64,000 bases of DNA from Pseudomonas kermanshahensis (GTDB lineage Bacteria; Pseudomonadota; Gammaproteobacteria; Pseudomonadales; Pseudomonadaceae): contig NZ_JABWRY020000001.1 in assembly GCF_014269205.2 (NCBI RefSeq), positions 620,001 to 684,000 of the forward strand, read 5' to 3'. The notes under the pieces were generated by a model, which saw only the letters and a list, made by a program, of their open reading frames with translations, ran no database searches and was not told the DNA's origin. Shown piece after piece: positions 11,580 to 21,717 of the stretch (position 1 is its first letter; each line of letters starts with the position of its first letter). A program made the translations under genes and the position numbers.

Positions 11580-12761
11580 TCAATAGGCGATTTCCTCGAT
11601 GCTGTACGGCATGCCGGCCGGCCTGTTGCGTACGGCGGCCGGGGTGCCATCGAGTAGCAGCACATAGTCGTTGACGTCATCCATACCGTCCGGGTCGGTC
11701 CACTGCTCGGCCCCAGCCGGTACTTGTGCAACCACATGCCCGTTCTTGAGGATGGTCACGTAGCCCTTGGCGGTACTGTGCCAGCGCAGGCGGGCATTGG
11801 CTTCATCGGCCCTTGCTTTGCGAGCGCCCGTGTTACCCAGCAGGGGTGTGCCGTCGAGTAGCCATTGCGGCTCGAGTGTCAGCCCCATGTGGCGCAGGAC
11901 GGTGGGTGCCACTGAGGTCTGCGCAGGCAGACGGTACAGGTTGTTTGGCCCTGGTTTTTCTTTCGGAATGCTGGGCTGAGTCAGTTCTTTGTTCAGCGGT
12001 TTATTGCTGGCGATGAAGATGGTCTTTTCCTGTTCTGTGACGCCGCCATGGCCTTTGCCCCAATAGTCGCGGCCATGGTCCGTGCTGACAATCACCAGCC
12101 AGTCTTCACGCAGATGGCGGCGGCTGCGTAGGTCGACCGCGTCCAGCAGTTCCCCCACTTGGTTGTCGGCCTTTCGCAGTGCCTGCTGGTAGCGGTTGTC
12201 GAAGCCACCGTTGTGGCCGGCTGCATCAGGTTCGCCCAACTGGATGAAGGTGAAGTCGGCGGGCGTGGTCTCCAGTATCTGCAGCGCCCGCGCGATGACG
12301 TTTTCGTCGGATAAGCCACTTTCGCGTACGTCGTTGCCGTGGGCGTCCTCGAGCAGGAACGCGGTGTTGATCGGCGACCAGTTCACCACACTGGACAGGT
12401 AGGCGGTGGGCAGCGCCTGGCGCAGCCGTTTGAACAGGCTAGGGAAGGCCGGGGCGACCCGCAGCGACTCGGCATTCGAGTTAACGCCATGCTTGTTGCT
12501 CCAGACCCCGGTGAGCAGGGTGACCCAGCCAGGGCCGCTGAGCGTTGGCTGCTCGCTGGCCTTGCCAGTGATGCCGCCGGTGTAAGCGCTGCCGTAATAC
12601 AGGCGTTGCTGCAGATTGCTGGCGTCGCCCAAGGCTTCGTAACGATCGAGTTGCACGCCTTCGATGCCGATGATCAGGGTTTTCGGTTGCCGCGCATGCT
12701 GCGCCGGCTCGCAAGCTGCCAGCAGCGTCAGTGTCATCAGAAGCAGGGCTGATAATCGCAT
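11580..12761 (-). CDS. Alkaline-phosphatase-superfamily phosphodiesterase, predicted lipoprotein
   Basis: 393 residues from the ATG at 12761. The N terminus MRLSALLLMTLTLLAAC is a lipoprotein signal with the lipobox LLAAC (lipidated Cys17), so the protein is probably membrane-anchored. The body resembles the type I phosphodiesterase/nucleotide pyrophosphatase branch: a nucleophile region PTLSGPGWVTLLTGVWSNKH and the metal-binding STDHGRDYWGKGHGG. The first metal site, normally IGIDG, reads IGIEG here, a conservative Asp-to-Glu change. The substrate is unknown. An upstream in-frame start would give 18 extra residues and mask the signal peptide. Confidence 0.8.
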   Translation of the reverse strand: MRLSALLLMTLTLLAACEPAQHARQPKTLIIGIEGVQLDRYEALGDASNLQQRLYYGSAYTGGITGKASEQPTLSGPGWVTLLTGVWSNKHGVNSNAESLRVAPAFPSLFKRLRQALPTAYLSSVVNWSPINTAFLLEDAHGNDVRESGLSDENVIARALQILETTPADFTFIQLGEPDAAGHNGGFDNRYQQALRKADNQVGELLDAVDLRSRRHLREDWLVIVSTDHGRDYWGKGHGGVTEQEKTIFIASNKPLNKELTQPSIPKEKPGPNNLYRLPAQTSVAPTVLRHMGLTLEPQWLLDGTPLLGNTGARKARADEANARLRWHSTAKGYVTILKNGHVVAQVPAGAEQWTDPDGMDDVNDYVLLLDGTPAAVRNRPAGMPYSIEEIAY

Positions 12762-12899
12762 GAAGGGGCATCCGGGAACGGTAGAGCGAGCGTTGCAATA
12801 AAGCGTGCCGCTCACAACTGGCAGAAATACCAGGTGGTTTGCTGTTCAGAGGGCTTTCCATTAGGCTGCAGTAATTCATCGGATGATTGGTTGAATGTA

Positions 12900-13550
12900 A
12901 TGAGCGTAGAGTTGACCAAGCGTTCCCTGGTCGAACTTGCCGTGGAGCGCATGCGCGAGCGCATCCTCAACGGCGACTGGCAGGTAGGGCAGCGCCTGCC
13001 GACCGAGCCGGAGCTGGCCCAGGAATTGGGCATCAGCCGCAATACCGTGCGTGAGGCCATGCGCGTGCTGGCGTTCAGCGGCCTGGTGGAAATACGGCAG
13101 GGCGATGGCAGTTACCTGCGCACGGCCCAGGACCCGTTGATGGCGGTGCAGGCGATGTCCCGCTGCACCCCCGAGCAGGCGCGGGAGACGCGCCATATCC
13201 TCGAAGCCGAGGCCATCGGCCTGGCAGCGCTGCGCCGTACCGACGCCGACCTGCACGGGTTGCGTGAAGCCCTTGCGGGCAGCGCCGGGCATTTTCACGG
13301 TGACATCGATGCGTATGTGAGCTGCGACCTGGTGTTTCACCAGCGCTTGGTGGACGCCGCCCACAACCCGGCATTGAGTGAGTTGTACCGGTACTTTTCC
13401 GGCGTGGTGGCCGCTGCGCTGCAGCACAACATGACCACTGTTCCGCGCTGCCAGTCCACGTTCGATCTGCACGGGGAAATCCTCGACGCCATCGAGCAAC
13501 GTGATTCGGAGCGGGCCAAGCGCCTGAGCCGGACCCTCATCGAATCCTGA
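12900..13550 (+). CDS. FadR/GntR-family transcriptional regulator (FCD domain)
   Basis: 216 residues. An N-terminal winged-helix domain (LAVERMRERILNGDWQVGQR, then LAQELGISRNTVREAMRVLA, ending at the wing QGDGSYL) is followed by an FCD effector domain whose metal-binding residues fit CDLVFHQRLVDAAHNP and DLHGEILDAI. The ATG at 12900 is chosen because it lies just before the conserved start and an upstream extension looks non-coding. The downstream transporter begins 13 bases after its stop, so this regulator probably controls that gene; the ligand is unknown. Confidence 0.88.
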   Translation: MSVELTKRSLVELAVERMRERILNGDWQVGQRLPTEPELAQELGISRNTVREAMRVLAFSGLVEIRQGDGSYLRTAQDPLMAVQAMSRCTPEQARETRHILEAEAIGLAALRRTDADLHGLREALAGSAGHFHGDIDAYVSCDLVFHQRLVDAAHNPALSELYRYFSGVVAAALQHNMTTVPRCQSTFDLHGEILDAIEQRDSERAKRLSRTLIES

Positions 13551-13563
13551 CCACGAGAAGCCA

Positions 13564-14844
13564 ATGGCTGAATCAATGACCCGTAGCAACCCGCCCGGCG
13601 AGCGGGAACTCGACGAACTGCTGATCGACGCCGAAGCCGATGACGAGCAGGTGCAGCAACAGCCTGTGCTGCTGCGCCGGCCCTGGCTGTTGCTGCTGGG
13701 CCTGGTATTGGTGGCGCTGAACCTGCGGCCGGCCTTGTCGAGCATGGCGCCGGTGCTGGGCCTGGTGTCCGAAGGCCTGGGTTTGAGCGCCTCGCAGGCT
13801 GGCTTGCTGACCACCTTGCCGGTACTGTGCCTGGGCCTGTTCGCGCCACTGGCGCCGGTGCTGGCGCGGCGTTTTGGCAGTGAACGGGTGATCCTCGGCA
13901 TTCTCCTGACCTTGACCTTGGGCATTGTGGTGCGCAGTGCCTTTGGTGTGGCGGGGGTGTTCTTGGGCAGTCTCATGGCCGGCGCCAGCATTGGCATTAT
14001 CGGCGTGCTGTTGCCGGGCATCGTCAAGCGCGACTTCCCACAGCATGCCGGCACCTTGACCGGGGTCTACACCATGGCGCTGTGCCTGGGGGCGGCCATG
14101 GCGGCCGGCGCCACGGTGCCTCTGGCCCAGCACTATGAAGGCAACTGGGCGCTGGGGCTGGGCTTCTGGGCCGTGCCGGCACTGTTGGCCATGTTGATCT
14201 GGCTGCCGCAGGCGCGCCAGGGGCATGGCCTGCACAAGGTTGCCTATCGAGTGCGTGGCCTGTGGCGGGACCCACTGGCCTGGCAGGTGACCTTGTACAT
14301 GGGCCTGCAATCGTCGCTGGCCTATATCGTCTTCGGTTGGTTGCCTTCGATTCTGATGGGTCGTGGTCTGAGCCCAACCGAGGCGGGGCTGGTGCTGTCG
14401 GGCTCGGTGATCGTGCAATTGATCAGCTCGCTCAGTGCGCCCTGGCTGGCCACGCGCGGCAAGGACCAGCGCTTGGCCATCGTGATTGTCATGCTGGTGA
14501 CCCTGGCCGGGCTGTTTGGCTGTCTGTATGCGCCTATTTCCGGGCTGTGGGGGTGGGCGGTGCTGCTGGGCCTGGGGCTGGGTGGGACGTTTGCCCTGGC
14601 GTTGACGTTGATCGTGCTGCGCTCCAAAGACGCCCATGTGGCGGCGAACCTGTCGAGCATGGCGCAAGGGGTGGGTTACACACTGGCGTCGATGGGGCCG
14701 TTTGCGGTGGGGTTGGTGCATGACCTGACCGGTGGCTGGGCGGCACTGGGGTGGATCTTTGCCGTGCTAGGCCTGGGTGCCATTGTTTTCGGGCTTGGGG
14801 CTGGGCGGGCGTTGCATGTGCAGGTGACCAGCGAAAAAGTCTGA
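13564..14844 (+). CDS. MFS transporter of the CynX/NimT type
   Basis: 426 residues with about twelve hydrophobic segments. The start of the transporter domain (LVLVALNLRPALSSMAPVLG and LSASQAGLLTTLPVLCLGLF) is characteristic of the CynX/NimT branch (cyanate, nitroimidazole and similar small substrates). An unusually acidic cytoplasmic N terminus of about 40 residues (ELDELLIDAEADDEQ) precedes it. It is co-transcribed with the GntR regulator just upstream. A second member of this branch lies at 40917-42086. Confidence 0.85.
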   Translation: MAESMTRSNPPGERELDELLIDAEADDEQVQQQPVLLRRPWLLLLGLVLVALNLRPALSSMAPVLGLVSEGLGLSASQAGLLTTLPVLCLGLFAPLAPVLARRFGSERVILGILLTLTLGIVVRSAFGVAGVFLGSLMAGASIGIIGVLLPGIVKRDFPQHAGTLTGVYTMALCLGAAMAAGATVPLAQHYEGNWALGLGFWAVPALLAMLIWLPQARQGHGLHKVAYRVRGLWRDPLAWQVTLYMGLQSSLAYIVFGWLPSILMGRGLSPTEAGLVLSGSVIVQLISSLSAPWLATRGKDQRLAIVIVMLVTLAGLFGCLYAPISGLWGWAVLLGLGLGGTFALALTLIVLRSKDAHVAANLSSMAQGVGYTLASMGPFAVGLVHDLTGGWAALGWIFAVLGLGAIVFGLGAGRALHVQVTSEKV

Positions 14845-14854
14845 GACCGATTGT

Positions 14855-14965
14855 GCCAGTGCCGGGCCATTCGCGGGACAAGCCCGCTCCCACAGGATGG
14901 GAGTGCTTTCAGTGCTGCGGGCTCCTGTGGGAGCGGGCTTGTCCCGCGAATGGGCCGGCACTGGC
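14855..14965. repeat. REP pair (long inverted repeat)
   Basis: Two 43-base arms (14855-14897 and 14923-14965) are reverse complements with one mismatch, separated by 25 bases. Each arm has its own stem of the GCGGG...CCCGC type. It lies between the MFS gene and the SnoaL-like gene. Confidence 0.9.
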
Positions 14966-15021
14966 GTAAGCGCATCGAGCAGATTATCGTGCACCTTTCG
15001 ATCCCAGGATGGACCTGCACC

Positions 15022-15498
15022 ATGAGCGACGCCAACCGCGACCTGATCACCCGCTTCTACCAGGCCTTCCAGCGGCTGGATGCCGAGGCCATGGTGGCCT
15101 GTTACAGCGACGATATCGTCTTCAGCGACCCGGTCTTCGGTACCCTGCGCGGCAAGGATGCAGGCGACATGTGGCGGATGCTCACCACCCGCGCCAAGGA
15201 CTTCACCCTCACCTTCGGCAACGTCCGTGCGGACGAACGCGGTGGCAGTGCGCACTGGGTCGCGACCTACCTGTTCAGCCAGACCGGCCGTACTGTGGTC
15301 AACGCTATCCAGGCACGTTTCGTCATTCGCGATGGCTTGATTTGCCAGCATGACGACAGCTTCGACCTTTGGCGCTGGTCGCGCCAGGCATTGGGGGCCC
15401 CCGGGGTGCTGCTGGGCTGGTCGCCGCTGATTCAGAACAAGGTGCGCCAGCAGGCGTTCAAAGGCCTGCGGGCGTTCCAGCACAGCCAAGGCAACTAA
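15022..15498 (+). CDS. SnoaL/NTF2-like protein
   Basis: 158 residues with the cystatin-like alpha+beta fold expected of SnoaL/NTF2-like proteins: an N-terminal helix ([20 protein letters not shown]), the [19 protein letters not shown] strand and loop, and [12 protein letters not shown] near the end. Such proteins bind small hydrophobic molecules or act as isomerases; the actual role is unknown. The ATG at 15022 removes an unconserved upstream stretch that falls in the REP repeat. It is followed 17 bases later by the GIY-YIG gene. Confidence 0.82.
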   Translation: MSDANRDLITRFYQAFQRLDAEAMVACYSDDIVFSDPVFGTLRGKDAGDMWRMLTTRAKDFTLTFGNVRADERGGSAHWVATYLFSQTGRTVVNAIQARFVIRDGLICQHDDSFDLWRWSRQALGAPGVLLGWSPLIQNKVRQQAFKGLRAFQHSQGN

Positions 15499-15515
15499 CG
15501 GAAAGAGCAGGCGTC

Positions 15516-15800
15516 GTGAGTGAAGCAGTGCCGGATCAGGCAGTAAAACCTTGGTATGTGTACCTGGTGCGGGCGGCCAATGGGTCACTGTATTGCGGGA
15601 TCAGCGATGACCCGCAGCGGCGCTTTCTGGCGCATCAGAAAGGGCAAGGGGCGCGGTACTTCAAGACCAGCCCGGCGCAGGCGCTGGTGTATGTCGAGCA
15701 GTGGCCCGACAAAGGCGAAGCGCTGCGCCAGGAGCGGCTGGTGAAGCGGCTGCGTAAATCGGCCAAGGAGGCGCTGGTGGCCTCGTTCAGCAACGCCTAG
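15516..15800 (+). CDS. GIY-YIG nuclease superfamily protein (YhbQ type)
   Basis: 94 residues from a GTG at 15516, a typical length for single-domain YhbQ/UPF0213 GIY-YIG proteins. The domain reads [20 protein letters not shown], then [15 protein letters not shown] and a C-terminal [14 protein letters not shown]. The GIY signature is represented by YVY...YCG. Such proteins are structure-specific DNA nucleases of uncertain role. The ribosome site is weak (GGAAAGAG about 10 bases upstream). Longer in-frame starts run into the preceding gene and look unlikely. Confidence 0.85.
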   Translation: MSEAVPDQAVKPWYVYLVRAANGSLYCGISDDPQRRFLAHQKGQGARYFKTSPAQALVYVEQWPDKGEALRQERLVKRLRKSAKEALVASFSNA

Positions 15801-15816
15801 GGCGCGCTACGCGCCC
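15800..15816. terminator. GC hairpin between converging genes
   Basis: A perfect 7-bp stem GGGCGCG/CGCGCCC with a three-base loop, directly at the stop of the GIY-YIG gene and 10 bases from the yejK stop. No T tract, so terminator activity is uncertain. Confidence 0.35.
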
Positions 15817-15825
15817 CAGGCGGTA

Positions 15826-16833
15826 TCAGTCCTTGCGCCGCTTCAGCTGATCGATCAACTGCGTCGGCAGCCCCTTGATGATCAAGGTCCCCGCCACCTC
15901 GTCATACTCCACCTTGTCGCCCAGCAGGTGCGCCTCGAAGCTGATCGACAGCCCCTCGGCACGGCCAGTGAAGCGGCGGAACTGGTTGAGGGTGCGTTTG
16001 TCTGCAGGGATCTCCGGCGACAGGCCGTAGTCTTTGTTGCGGATGTGGTCGTAAAACGCCTTCGGGCGGTCTTCGTCGATCAGGCTGGACAGTTCTTCAA
16101 GGGTCACCGGCTCGCCCAGCTTGGTTTGGGTGGTGGCGTAGTCGACCAGGGTCTGGGTCTTCTCGCGGGCCGATGCCTCCGGCAAGTCTTCGCTTTCGAC
16201 GAAGTCGCTGAAGGCCTTGAGCAGGGTACGGGTTTCACCTGGGCCGTCGACGCCCTCCTGGCAGCCGATGAAGTCACGGAAGTAGTCGGAGACTTTCTTG
16301 CCGTTCTTGCCTTTGATGAACGAGATGTACTGCTTGGAATTCTGGTTGTTCTTCCACTCGGACAGGTTGATGCGCGCCGCCAGGTGCAGTTGGCCGAGGT
16401 CCAGGTGGCGCGATGGCGTCACGTCGAGGTCCGCGTTCACCGCCACGCCTTCGCTGTGGTGCAGCAGGGCGATCGCCAGGTAATCGGTCATGCCTTGCTG
16501 GTAGTGGGCGAACAGGATGTGCCCGCCGGTGGACAGGTTGGACTCTTCCATCAGCTTTTGCAGGTGTTCGACGGCGATGCGGCTGAACGCCGCGAAGTCC
16601 TTTTCTGCTTCCAGGTACTGCTTCAACCAGCCACTGAGCGGGTAGGCACCCGATTCGCCGTGGAAGTAGCCCCACGCCTTGCCTTGCTTGGCGTTGTAGC
16701 TGTCGTTGAGGTCGGCCAGCAGGTTTTCGATGGCATCGGAGGCGCCCAGTTCGGTATCGCGTGCGTGCAGCACGGCGGGGCTGCCATCGGGCTTCTTGTC
16801 GATCAGGTGAACGATACAATGACGGATTGGCAT
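15826..16833 (-). CDS. yejK: Nucleoid-associated protein YejK (NdpA)
   Basis: 335 residues, matching the usual family size. The start [20 protein letters not shown] and the later FLGCQEGV-like segment ([20 protein letters not shown]) are recognisable features of YejK/37-kDa nucleoid-associated proteins. The C-terminal part has [21 protein letters not shown]. The ATG at 16833 is chosen over an in-frame start 15 codons upstream because the conserved domain begins there. It is divergent from the HU gene, so two nucleoid proteins share this intergenic region. Confidence 0.92.
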   Translation of the reverse strand: MPIRHCIVHLIDKKPDGSPAVLHARDTELGASDAIENLLADLNDSYNAKQGKAWGYFHGESGAYPLSGWLKQYLEAEKDFAAFSRIAVEHLQKLMEESNLSTGGHILFAHYQQGMTDYLAIALLHHSEGVAVNADLDVTPSRHLDLGQLHLAARINLSEWKNNQNSKQYISFIKGKNGKKVSDYFRDFIGCQEGVDGPGETRTLLKAFSDFVESEDLPEASAREKTQTLVDYATTQTKLGEPVTLEELSSLIDEDRPKAFYDHIRNKDYGLSPEIPADKRTLNQFRRFTGRAEGLSISFEAHLLGDKVEYDEVAGTLIIKGLPTQLIDQLKRRKD

Positions 16834-17228
16834 GAAGTCCTCGGCGAGTCTGGGGGGCGGTGCACGGCCGTGCTGCAAAAGTCGTCCAGTTTACCCCAGA
16901 GACAAGGTGATGCAGTGGCCGGATGTTGGCAGAAATGCCGGTTGTTCGTTTTTTGTTCAGTTTTGTGCGTTTTAAGCTAAAACCCCCGAAAAACCTGCAT
17001 TAAATCGAAGTGCGCAGCGGATATTTATCCATTCCTGTGGTAGCTTTGCGCGGTCTTGCGCCCCTCGCGTGGCGCATTGCTGGCAGCACGCTAGCGTCGT
17101 GTCGAACCAAACGCCGATTTACGTATCTACATACGCGATTGGCGCGGCCCTCCAGAATTCAGGGGCTGGCCCGATAACGTCGTAGCTCGCTGCTTAACTA
17201 CTGAATTTGATAGGGAAGGAACATCACC
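16834..17228. other. 395-base gap between yejK and the HU gene
   Basis: No coding region is supported. It is the divergent regulatory region of yejK (left) and hupN (right). It contains a short AT-rich palindrome GTTTTA-AGC-TAAAAC at 16969-16983 and a dyad CGTAT-CTAC-ATACG at 17122-17135, either of which could be an operator. The HU ribosome site is the purine-rich AGGGAAGGAAC just before the ATG. No clear -10/-35 pair was identified. Confidence 0.5.
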
Positions 17229-17510
17229 ATGGCATTGACCAAAGACCAACTGATTGCCGACATCGCCGAATCGATCGCCGCGCCAAAAGCCACCGCCAAA
17301 AACGCACTGGAGCAACTGGGCCAGATCGTTGCTGACCAACTGGAAAACGGCGCTGAAATCACCCTGCCAGGCATCGGCAAGCTGAAAGTCTCCGAGCGTC
17401 CTGCCCGTACCGGCCGCAACCCTTCGACTGGCGCTGCCATCGAAATCGCTGCCAAGAAAGTCGTCAAGTTCGTGCCAGCCAAAGTGCTGACCGACGCCAT
17501 CAACAAGTAA
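17229..17510 (+). CDS. hupN: HU-family DNA-binding protein
   Basis: 93 residues, a complete HU/IHF-fold protein. The N-terminal dimerisation helices (ALTKDQLIADIAESIAAPKA) are followed by GAEITLPGIGKLKVSERPAR, the DNA-intercalating arm with RTGRNPSTGAAIEIAA, and KVVKFVPAKVLTDAIN. Pseudomonas putida has three HU proteins. I assign hupN from its position beside yejK and rlmF; sequence alone does not distinguish it surely from other HU genes. Confidence 0.9.
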   Translation: MALTKDQLIADIAESIAAPKATAKNALEQLGQIVADQLENGAEITLPGIGKLKVSERPARTGRNPSTGAAIEIAAKKVVKFVPAKVLTDAINK

Positions 17511-17527
17511 TTGTTGACGCTGTGATG

Positions 17528-17562
17528 AAACCGCGCCCGGCTTGCCCGGGCGCGGTTTTTTT
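17528..17562 (+). terminator. Terminator after the HU gene
   Basis: A stem of about 11 bp (ACCGCGCCCGG/CCGGGCGCGGT) with a short loop, then seven Ts. It ends exactly at the rlmF stop codon on the other strand. Confidence 0.9.
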
Positions 17563-18512
17563 CAGCCTTGTGTTTTACGCCGTGCGTGCCAGGCCTGGCG
17601 CGCGTTGTCGTCCTGGAAGCTCCAGGCGACCATGCGGCTCTGCTTCTGCCCTTGGCCCATCTCGATGATGCGCACGGCCTTGGCGCCCGCTTTTTTCAGC
17701 GCAGCCTCGATGCCTGGCAGGTTGCTGGCCTTGGACACCAGGCTGGTGAACCACAGCACGCTTTCGGCGTACTGCGCGCTTTCCCCGACCAGTTGCGTCA
17801 CGAAGCGGATCTCGCCGCCCTCACACCACAGTTCGTTGTTCTGGCCGCCGAAATTGAGCACGGGCAGTTTGCGCTTGGGGTCCTGCTTGCCCAGGTTTTT
17901 CCACTTGCGCTGGCTGCCGCGGGTGGCTTCCTCGCGTGAGGCATGGAAGGGCGGGTTGCACAGGGTCAGGTCGAAGCGCTCGTCCGCCTGCAACAGGCCG
18001 CTGAGAATGTGCGTGCGGTTGGCCTGCTGGCGCAGGGTGATGGCCTTGCTCAGGCCATTGGCCTGGACGATGGCCTTGGCCGACGCCAGTGCCACAGGGT
18101 CGATATCCGACCCCAGGAAGCGCCAGCGGTAGTCGCTGTGGCCGATCAGCGGGTAGATACAGTTGGCACCCACGCCGATGTCCAATGCGCGCACCTGGGC
18201 GCCCTTGGGGATCTCACCCGCATTGTCTTCGCCCAGCAGGTCGGCGAGCACATGGATGTAGTCGGCGCGACCGGGGATGGGCGGGCACAGGTAGTCGGCG
18301 GGGATGTCCCAGTGCTGGATACCGTACTGGGCCTTGAGCAAGGCGCGGTTGAACACCCGTACCGCCTCGGGGTTGGCGAAGTCGATGCTGGGTTTGCCGT
18401 GCGGGTTGGTGATGGTGAAGCGGGCCAGGTCAGGGTGGGCCTTGATCAGGCTGGGGAAGTCGTAGCGACCCTGGTGGCGGTTGCGCGGGTGCAGGGTGGG
18501 TTTCTGGGTCAT
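17562..18512 (-). CDS. rlmF: 23S rRNA (adenine1618-N6)-methyltransferase RlmF
   Basis: 316 residues. Rossmann-fold methyltransferase with the SAM-binding [18 protein letters not shown] segment and the catalytic NPPF motif of N6-adenine methyltransferases ([16 protein letters not shown]). The start [13 protein letters not shown] is characteristic of RlmF (YbiN). The ATG at 18512 is favoured over a longer frame with a low-complexity Pro/Ala extension. Flanked by a terminator and a REP pair, so probably monocistronic. Confidence 0.93.
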   Translation of the reverse strand: MTQKPTLHPRNRHQGRYDFPSLIKAHPDLARFTITNPHGKPSIDFANPEAVRVFNRALLKAQYGIQHWDIPADYLCPPIPGRADYIHVLADLLGEDNAGEIPKGAQVRALDIGVGANCIYPLIGHSDYRWRFLGSDIDPVALASAKAIVQANGLSKAITLRQQANRTHILSGLLQADERFDLTLCNPPFHASREEATRGSQRKWKNLGKQDPKRKLPVLNFGGQNNELWCEGGEIRFVTQLVGESAQYAESVLWFTSLVSKASNLPGIEAALKKAGAKAVRIIEMGQGQKQSRMVAWSFQDDNARQAWHARRKTQG

Positions 18513-18562
18513 GGTCAGGTCCGGTGCTGCAGGTGCTGGCCAGGGGGCCGCTGTGCGGCCCC

Positions 18563-18646
18563 TTCGCGGCACAAGGCCGCTCCCACAGGATAGTGGGGCT
18601 CCTTGAAGGCAGCGCGATTCCTGTGGGAGCGGCCTTGTGCCGCGAA
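18563..18646. repeat. REP pair
   Basis: Perfect 28-base arms (18563-18590 and 18619-18646). Stem type GCGGC...GCCGC around CTTGT. Additional small hairpins flank it (GGGCCGC-GCGGCCC-like to the left, GAGGGC/GCCCTC to the right). Between rlmF and valS. Confidence 0.9.
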
Positions 18647-18686
18647 CGAGGGCGAAGCCCTCGCTGGTCAGGTCAGCATTGTCAGG

Positions 18687-21533
18687 TTACAGCGCTGCAA
18701 TCCGCGCATGCTGCTCGGTGAAGTTGGCCAGGGCCTGTTCGGACTCTGCCAGCTTGGCGCGTTCCTTCTCGATCACCGCAGGCGGTGCCTTGTCGACGAA
18801 GGCAGCGTTGGACAGCTTGCCGCCCACGCGCTGGACTTCACCCTGCAGACGCTGGATCTCCTTGTTCAGGCGAGCCAGTTCGGCGTCCTTGTCGATCAGG
18901 CCGGCCATCGGCACCAGTACCTGCAGATCACCCACCAGTGCGGTGGCCGACAGTGGCGCTTCGTCGGCATCGCCAAGCACGGTGAACGACTCGACCTTGG
19001 CCAGTTTCTTCAGCAGGGCTTCGTTTTCCTGCAGGCGGCGCTGGTCGTCGGCATTGGCGTTTTTCAGGAACAGAGGCAACGGCTTGCCCGGGCCGATGTT
19101 CATTTCGGCGCGGATGTTGCGCAGGCCGACCATCAGCTCCTTGAGCCACTCGATGTCACCTTCGGCAGCGGCATCAATGCGGCTTTCATTGGCCACCGGC
19201 CACGGCTGCAGCATGATGGTCTTGCCCTGAATGCCAGCCAGCGGCGCGATGCGCTGCCAGATTTCTTCAGTGATGAACGGCATGAACGGGTGCGCCAGGC
19301 GCAGGGCCACTTCCAGCACGCGCACCAGGGTGCGACGGGTGCCACGGGCGCGCTCGACCGGGGCGTTCTCGTCCCACAGCACAGGCTTGGAGAGTTCCAG
19401 GTACCAGTCGCAATACTGGTTCCAGATGAACTCATACAGGGCCTGGCTGGCCAGGTCGAAGCGGAACTGCTCCAGCTGGCGGGTCACTTCGGCTTCGGTA
19501 CGCTGCAGTTGCGAGATGATCCAGCGGTCGGCCAGCGACAGCTCGTAGGCTTCGCCGTTCTGGCCGCAGTCCTCGCCCTTGTCCAGCACGTAGCGGGCGG
19601 CGTTCCAGATCTTGTTGCAGAAGTTGCGGTAGCCTTCGACGCGGCCCATGTCGAACTTGATGTCGCGGCCGGTCGAGGCCAGCGAGCAGAACGTGAAGCG
19701 CAGGGCGTCGGTGCCGTAGCTGGCGATGCCGTCCGGGAACTCGGCCTTGGTCTGCTTGGCGATCTTCTCGGCAAGCTTGGGCTGCATCATGCCGCTGGTG
19801 CGTTTTTCCAACAGGGCGTCGAGGGTGATGCCGTCGACGATGTCCAGCGGGTCCAGGACGTTACCCTTGGACTTGGACATCTTCTGGCCCTGGCCATCGC
19901 GCACCAGGCCGTGCACGTACACGGTCTTGAACGGAACCTGCGGGGTGCCGTCCTCGTTCTTGATCAGGTGCATGGTCAGCATGATCATGCGCGCAACCCA
20001 GAAGAAGATGATGTCGAAGCCGGTGACCAGCACATCGGTGGAGTGGAACTTCTTGAGGAACTCGGTCTGTTCTGGCCAGCCCAGCGTCGAGAAGGTCCAC
20101 AGGCCCGAGCTGAACCAGGTGTCGAGTACGTCGTCGTCCTGGCGCAGGGCAACATCGGCGCCCAGGTTGTGCTTGGCGCGGACTTCAGCCTCGTCACGGC
20201 CGACATAGACCTGGCCGGCCTCGTCGTACCATGCCGGGATGCGGTGGCCCCACCACAGCTGGCGGCTGATGCACCAGTCCTGAATGTCGCGCATCCAGGA
20301 GAAATACATGTTCTCGTACTGCTTGGGCACGAACTGGATGCGGCCATCTTCCACGGCGGCGATGGCAGGCTCTGCCAGCGGCTTGGTGGAGACATACCAC
20401 TGGTCGGTCAGCCAGGGTTCGATGACAGTGCCCGAACGGTCGCCTTTCGGCACTTTCAAGGCGTGGTCGTCGATGCTGACCAGCAGGCCCTGGGCATCAA
20501 GGTCGGCGACGATCTGCTTACGCGCGACAAAGCGGTCGAGGGTGGCGTACTGGGCGGGCAGGGTGGTGTCGACCTGCTCGTTGACGCTGCCGTCGAGGTT
20601 GAAGGCCTGGGCATTGGCCAGGACCATCGCGTTCTTGTCAAAGATGTTCAGCAGCGGCAGGTTGTGGCGCTTGCCGACTTCGTAGTCGTTGAAGTCGTGT
20701 GCCGGGGTGATCTTCACGCAGCCGGTGCCGAATTCCGGGTCGCAGTAGTCGTCGGCGATGATCGGGATGCGGCGGCCGACCAACGGCAGCTCGACGAACT
20801 TGCCGATCAGGGCCTGGTAGCGCTCGTCGTTCGGGTTGACCGCGACGGCAGCGTCACCCAGCAGGGTTTCCGGACGCGTGGTGGCAACCACCAGGTAGTC
20901 CTTGCCTTCGGCGGTCTTGGCGCCGTCGGCCAGCGGGTAGCGCAGGTTCCACAGGTGGCCCTTCTCGTCGTGGTTTTCCACTTCGAGGTCGGAGATGGCC
21001 GTGTGCAGCTTGGTGTCCCAGTTGACCAGGCGTTTGCCGCGGTAGATCAGGCCGTCTTCGTGCAGGCGCACGAAGGCTTCCTTGACGGCTTCGGACAGGC
21101 CGTCGTCCATGGTGAAGCGCTCACGGCTCCAGTCGACCGACGAGCCCAGGCGACGGATCTGACGGCTGATGTTGCCGCCGGACTGGTCCTTCCACTCCCA
21201 GACTTTTTCCAGGAACTGTTCGCGACCCAGGTCATGACGGTTCTGGCCTTTGGCTTCGAGCTGGCGCTCGACCAGCATCTGCGTGGCGATACCGGCGTGG
21301 TCGGTGCCCGGCTGCCACAGGGTGTCGCGACCCTGCATGCGGCGGAAACGGATCAGGGCGTCCATGATCGCGTTGTTGAACCCATGGCCCATGTGCAGGC
21401 TGCCAGTGACGTTCGGCGGCGGGATCATGATGGTGTAGGACTCACCTGCACCTTGTGGAGCGAAATAGTTCTCGGACTCCCAGGTGTTGTACCAGGAAGT
21501 TTCGATGGCGTGCGGCTGGTAGGTCTTATCCAT
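18687..21533 (-). CDS. valS: Valyl-tRNA synthetase ValS
   Basis: Class I synthetase charging tRNA-Val. 948 residues, normal length. The HIGH-type motif is [14 protein letters not shown] near residue 45, the editing (CP1) domain follows, and the KMSKS loop is [14 protein letters not shown]-terminal coiled-coil arm ([20 protein letters not shown] and on) typical of ValS closes the protein. The ATG at 21533 ([14 protein letters not shown]) is used, not one seven codons upstream. Flanked on both sides by REP pairs. Confidence 0.98.
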   Translation of the reverse strand: MDKTYQPHAIETSWYNTWESENYFAPQGAGESYTIMIPPPNVTGSLHMGHGFNNAIMDALIRFRRMQGRDTLWQPGTDHAGIATQMLVERQLEAKGQNRHDLGREQFLEKVWEWKDQSGGNISRQIRRLGSSVDWSRERFTMDDGLSEAVKEAFVRLHEDGLIYRGKRLVNWDTKLHTAISDLEVENHDEKGHLWNLRYPLADGAKTAEGKDYLVVATTRPETLLGDAAVAVNPNDERYQALIGKFVELPLVGRRIPIIADDYCDPEFGTGCVKITPAHDFNDYEVGKRHNLPLLNIFDKNAMVLANAQAFNLDGSVNEQVDTTLPAQYATLDRFVARKQIVADLDAQGLLVSIDDHALKVPKGDRSGTVIEPWLTDQWYVSTKPLAEPAIAAVEDGRIQFVPKQYENMYFSWMRDIQDWCISRQLWWGHRIPAWYDEAGQVYVGRDEAEVRAKHNLGADVALRQDDDVLDTWFSSGLWTFSTLGWPEQTEFLKKFHSTDVLVTGFDIIFFWVARMIMLTMHLIKNEDGTPQVPFKTVYVHGLVRDGQGQKMSKSKGNVLDPLDIVDGITLDALLEKRTSGMMQPKLAEKIAKQTKAEFPDGIASYGTDALRFTFCSLASTGRDIKFDMGRVEGYRNFCNKIWNAARYVLDKGEDCGQNGEAYELSLADRWIISQLQRTEAEVTRQLEQFRFDLASQALYEFIWNQYCDWYLELSKPVLWDENAPVERARGTRRTLVRVLEVALRLAHPFMPFITEEIWQRIAPLAGIQGKTIMLQPWPVANESRIDAAAEGDIEWLKELMVGLRNIRAEMNIGPGKPLPLFLKNANADDQRRLQENEALLKKLAKVESFTVLGDADEAPLSATALVGDLQVLVPMAGLIDKDAELARLNKEIQRLQGEVQRVGGKLSNAAFVDKAPPAVIEKERAKLAESEQALANFTEQHARIAAL

Positions 21534-21605
21534 GCGCGGCGGGACCCTGTGCATTTATTCGGGAAAGCCGAAAAGTATAACGAAGGCACAGGGTTTAGGC
21601 GACAG

Positions 21606-21711
21606 GCCGGGGGCTGCTTTGCAGCCCTTTCGCGACACAAGGCCGCGCCCACAGGCACCGCGATCCCTGTAGGCGCGGCCTTGTGCCGCGAATGGGCCGC
21701 AAAGCGGCCCC
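21606..21711. repeat. REP pair upstream of valS
   Basis: An inverted pair with arms about 21606-21652 and 21667-21711. Mismatches include TTCGCGACAC against GTGCCGCGAA. The stem is of the GGCCGCGCC variety. It lies between the small hypothetical gene and valS. Confidence 0.8.
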
Positions 21712-21717
21712 GAAATA

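Noticed and set aside
14851..15021. N-terminal extension of the SnoaL-like gene
   Set aside because: The extension would be encoded almost wholly by a REP pair; the ATG at 15022 starts the conserved fold.
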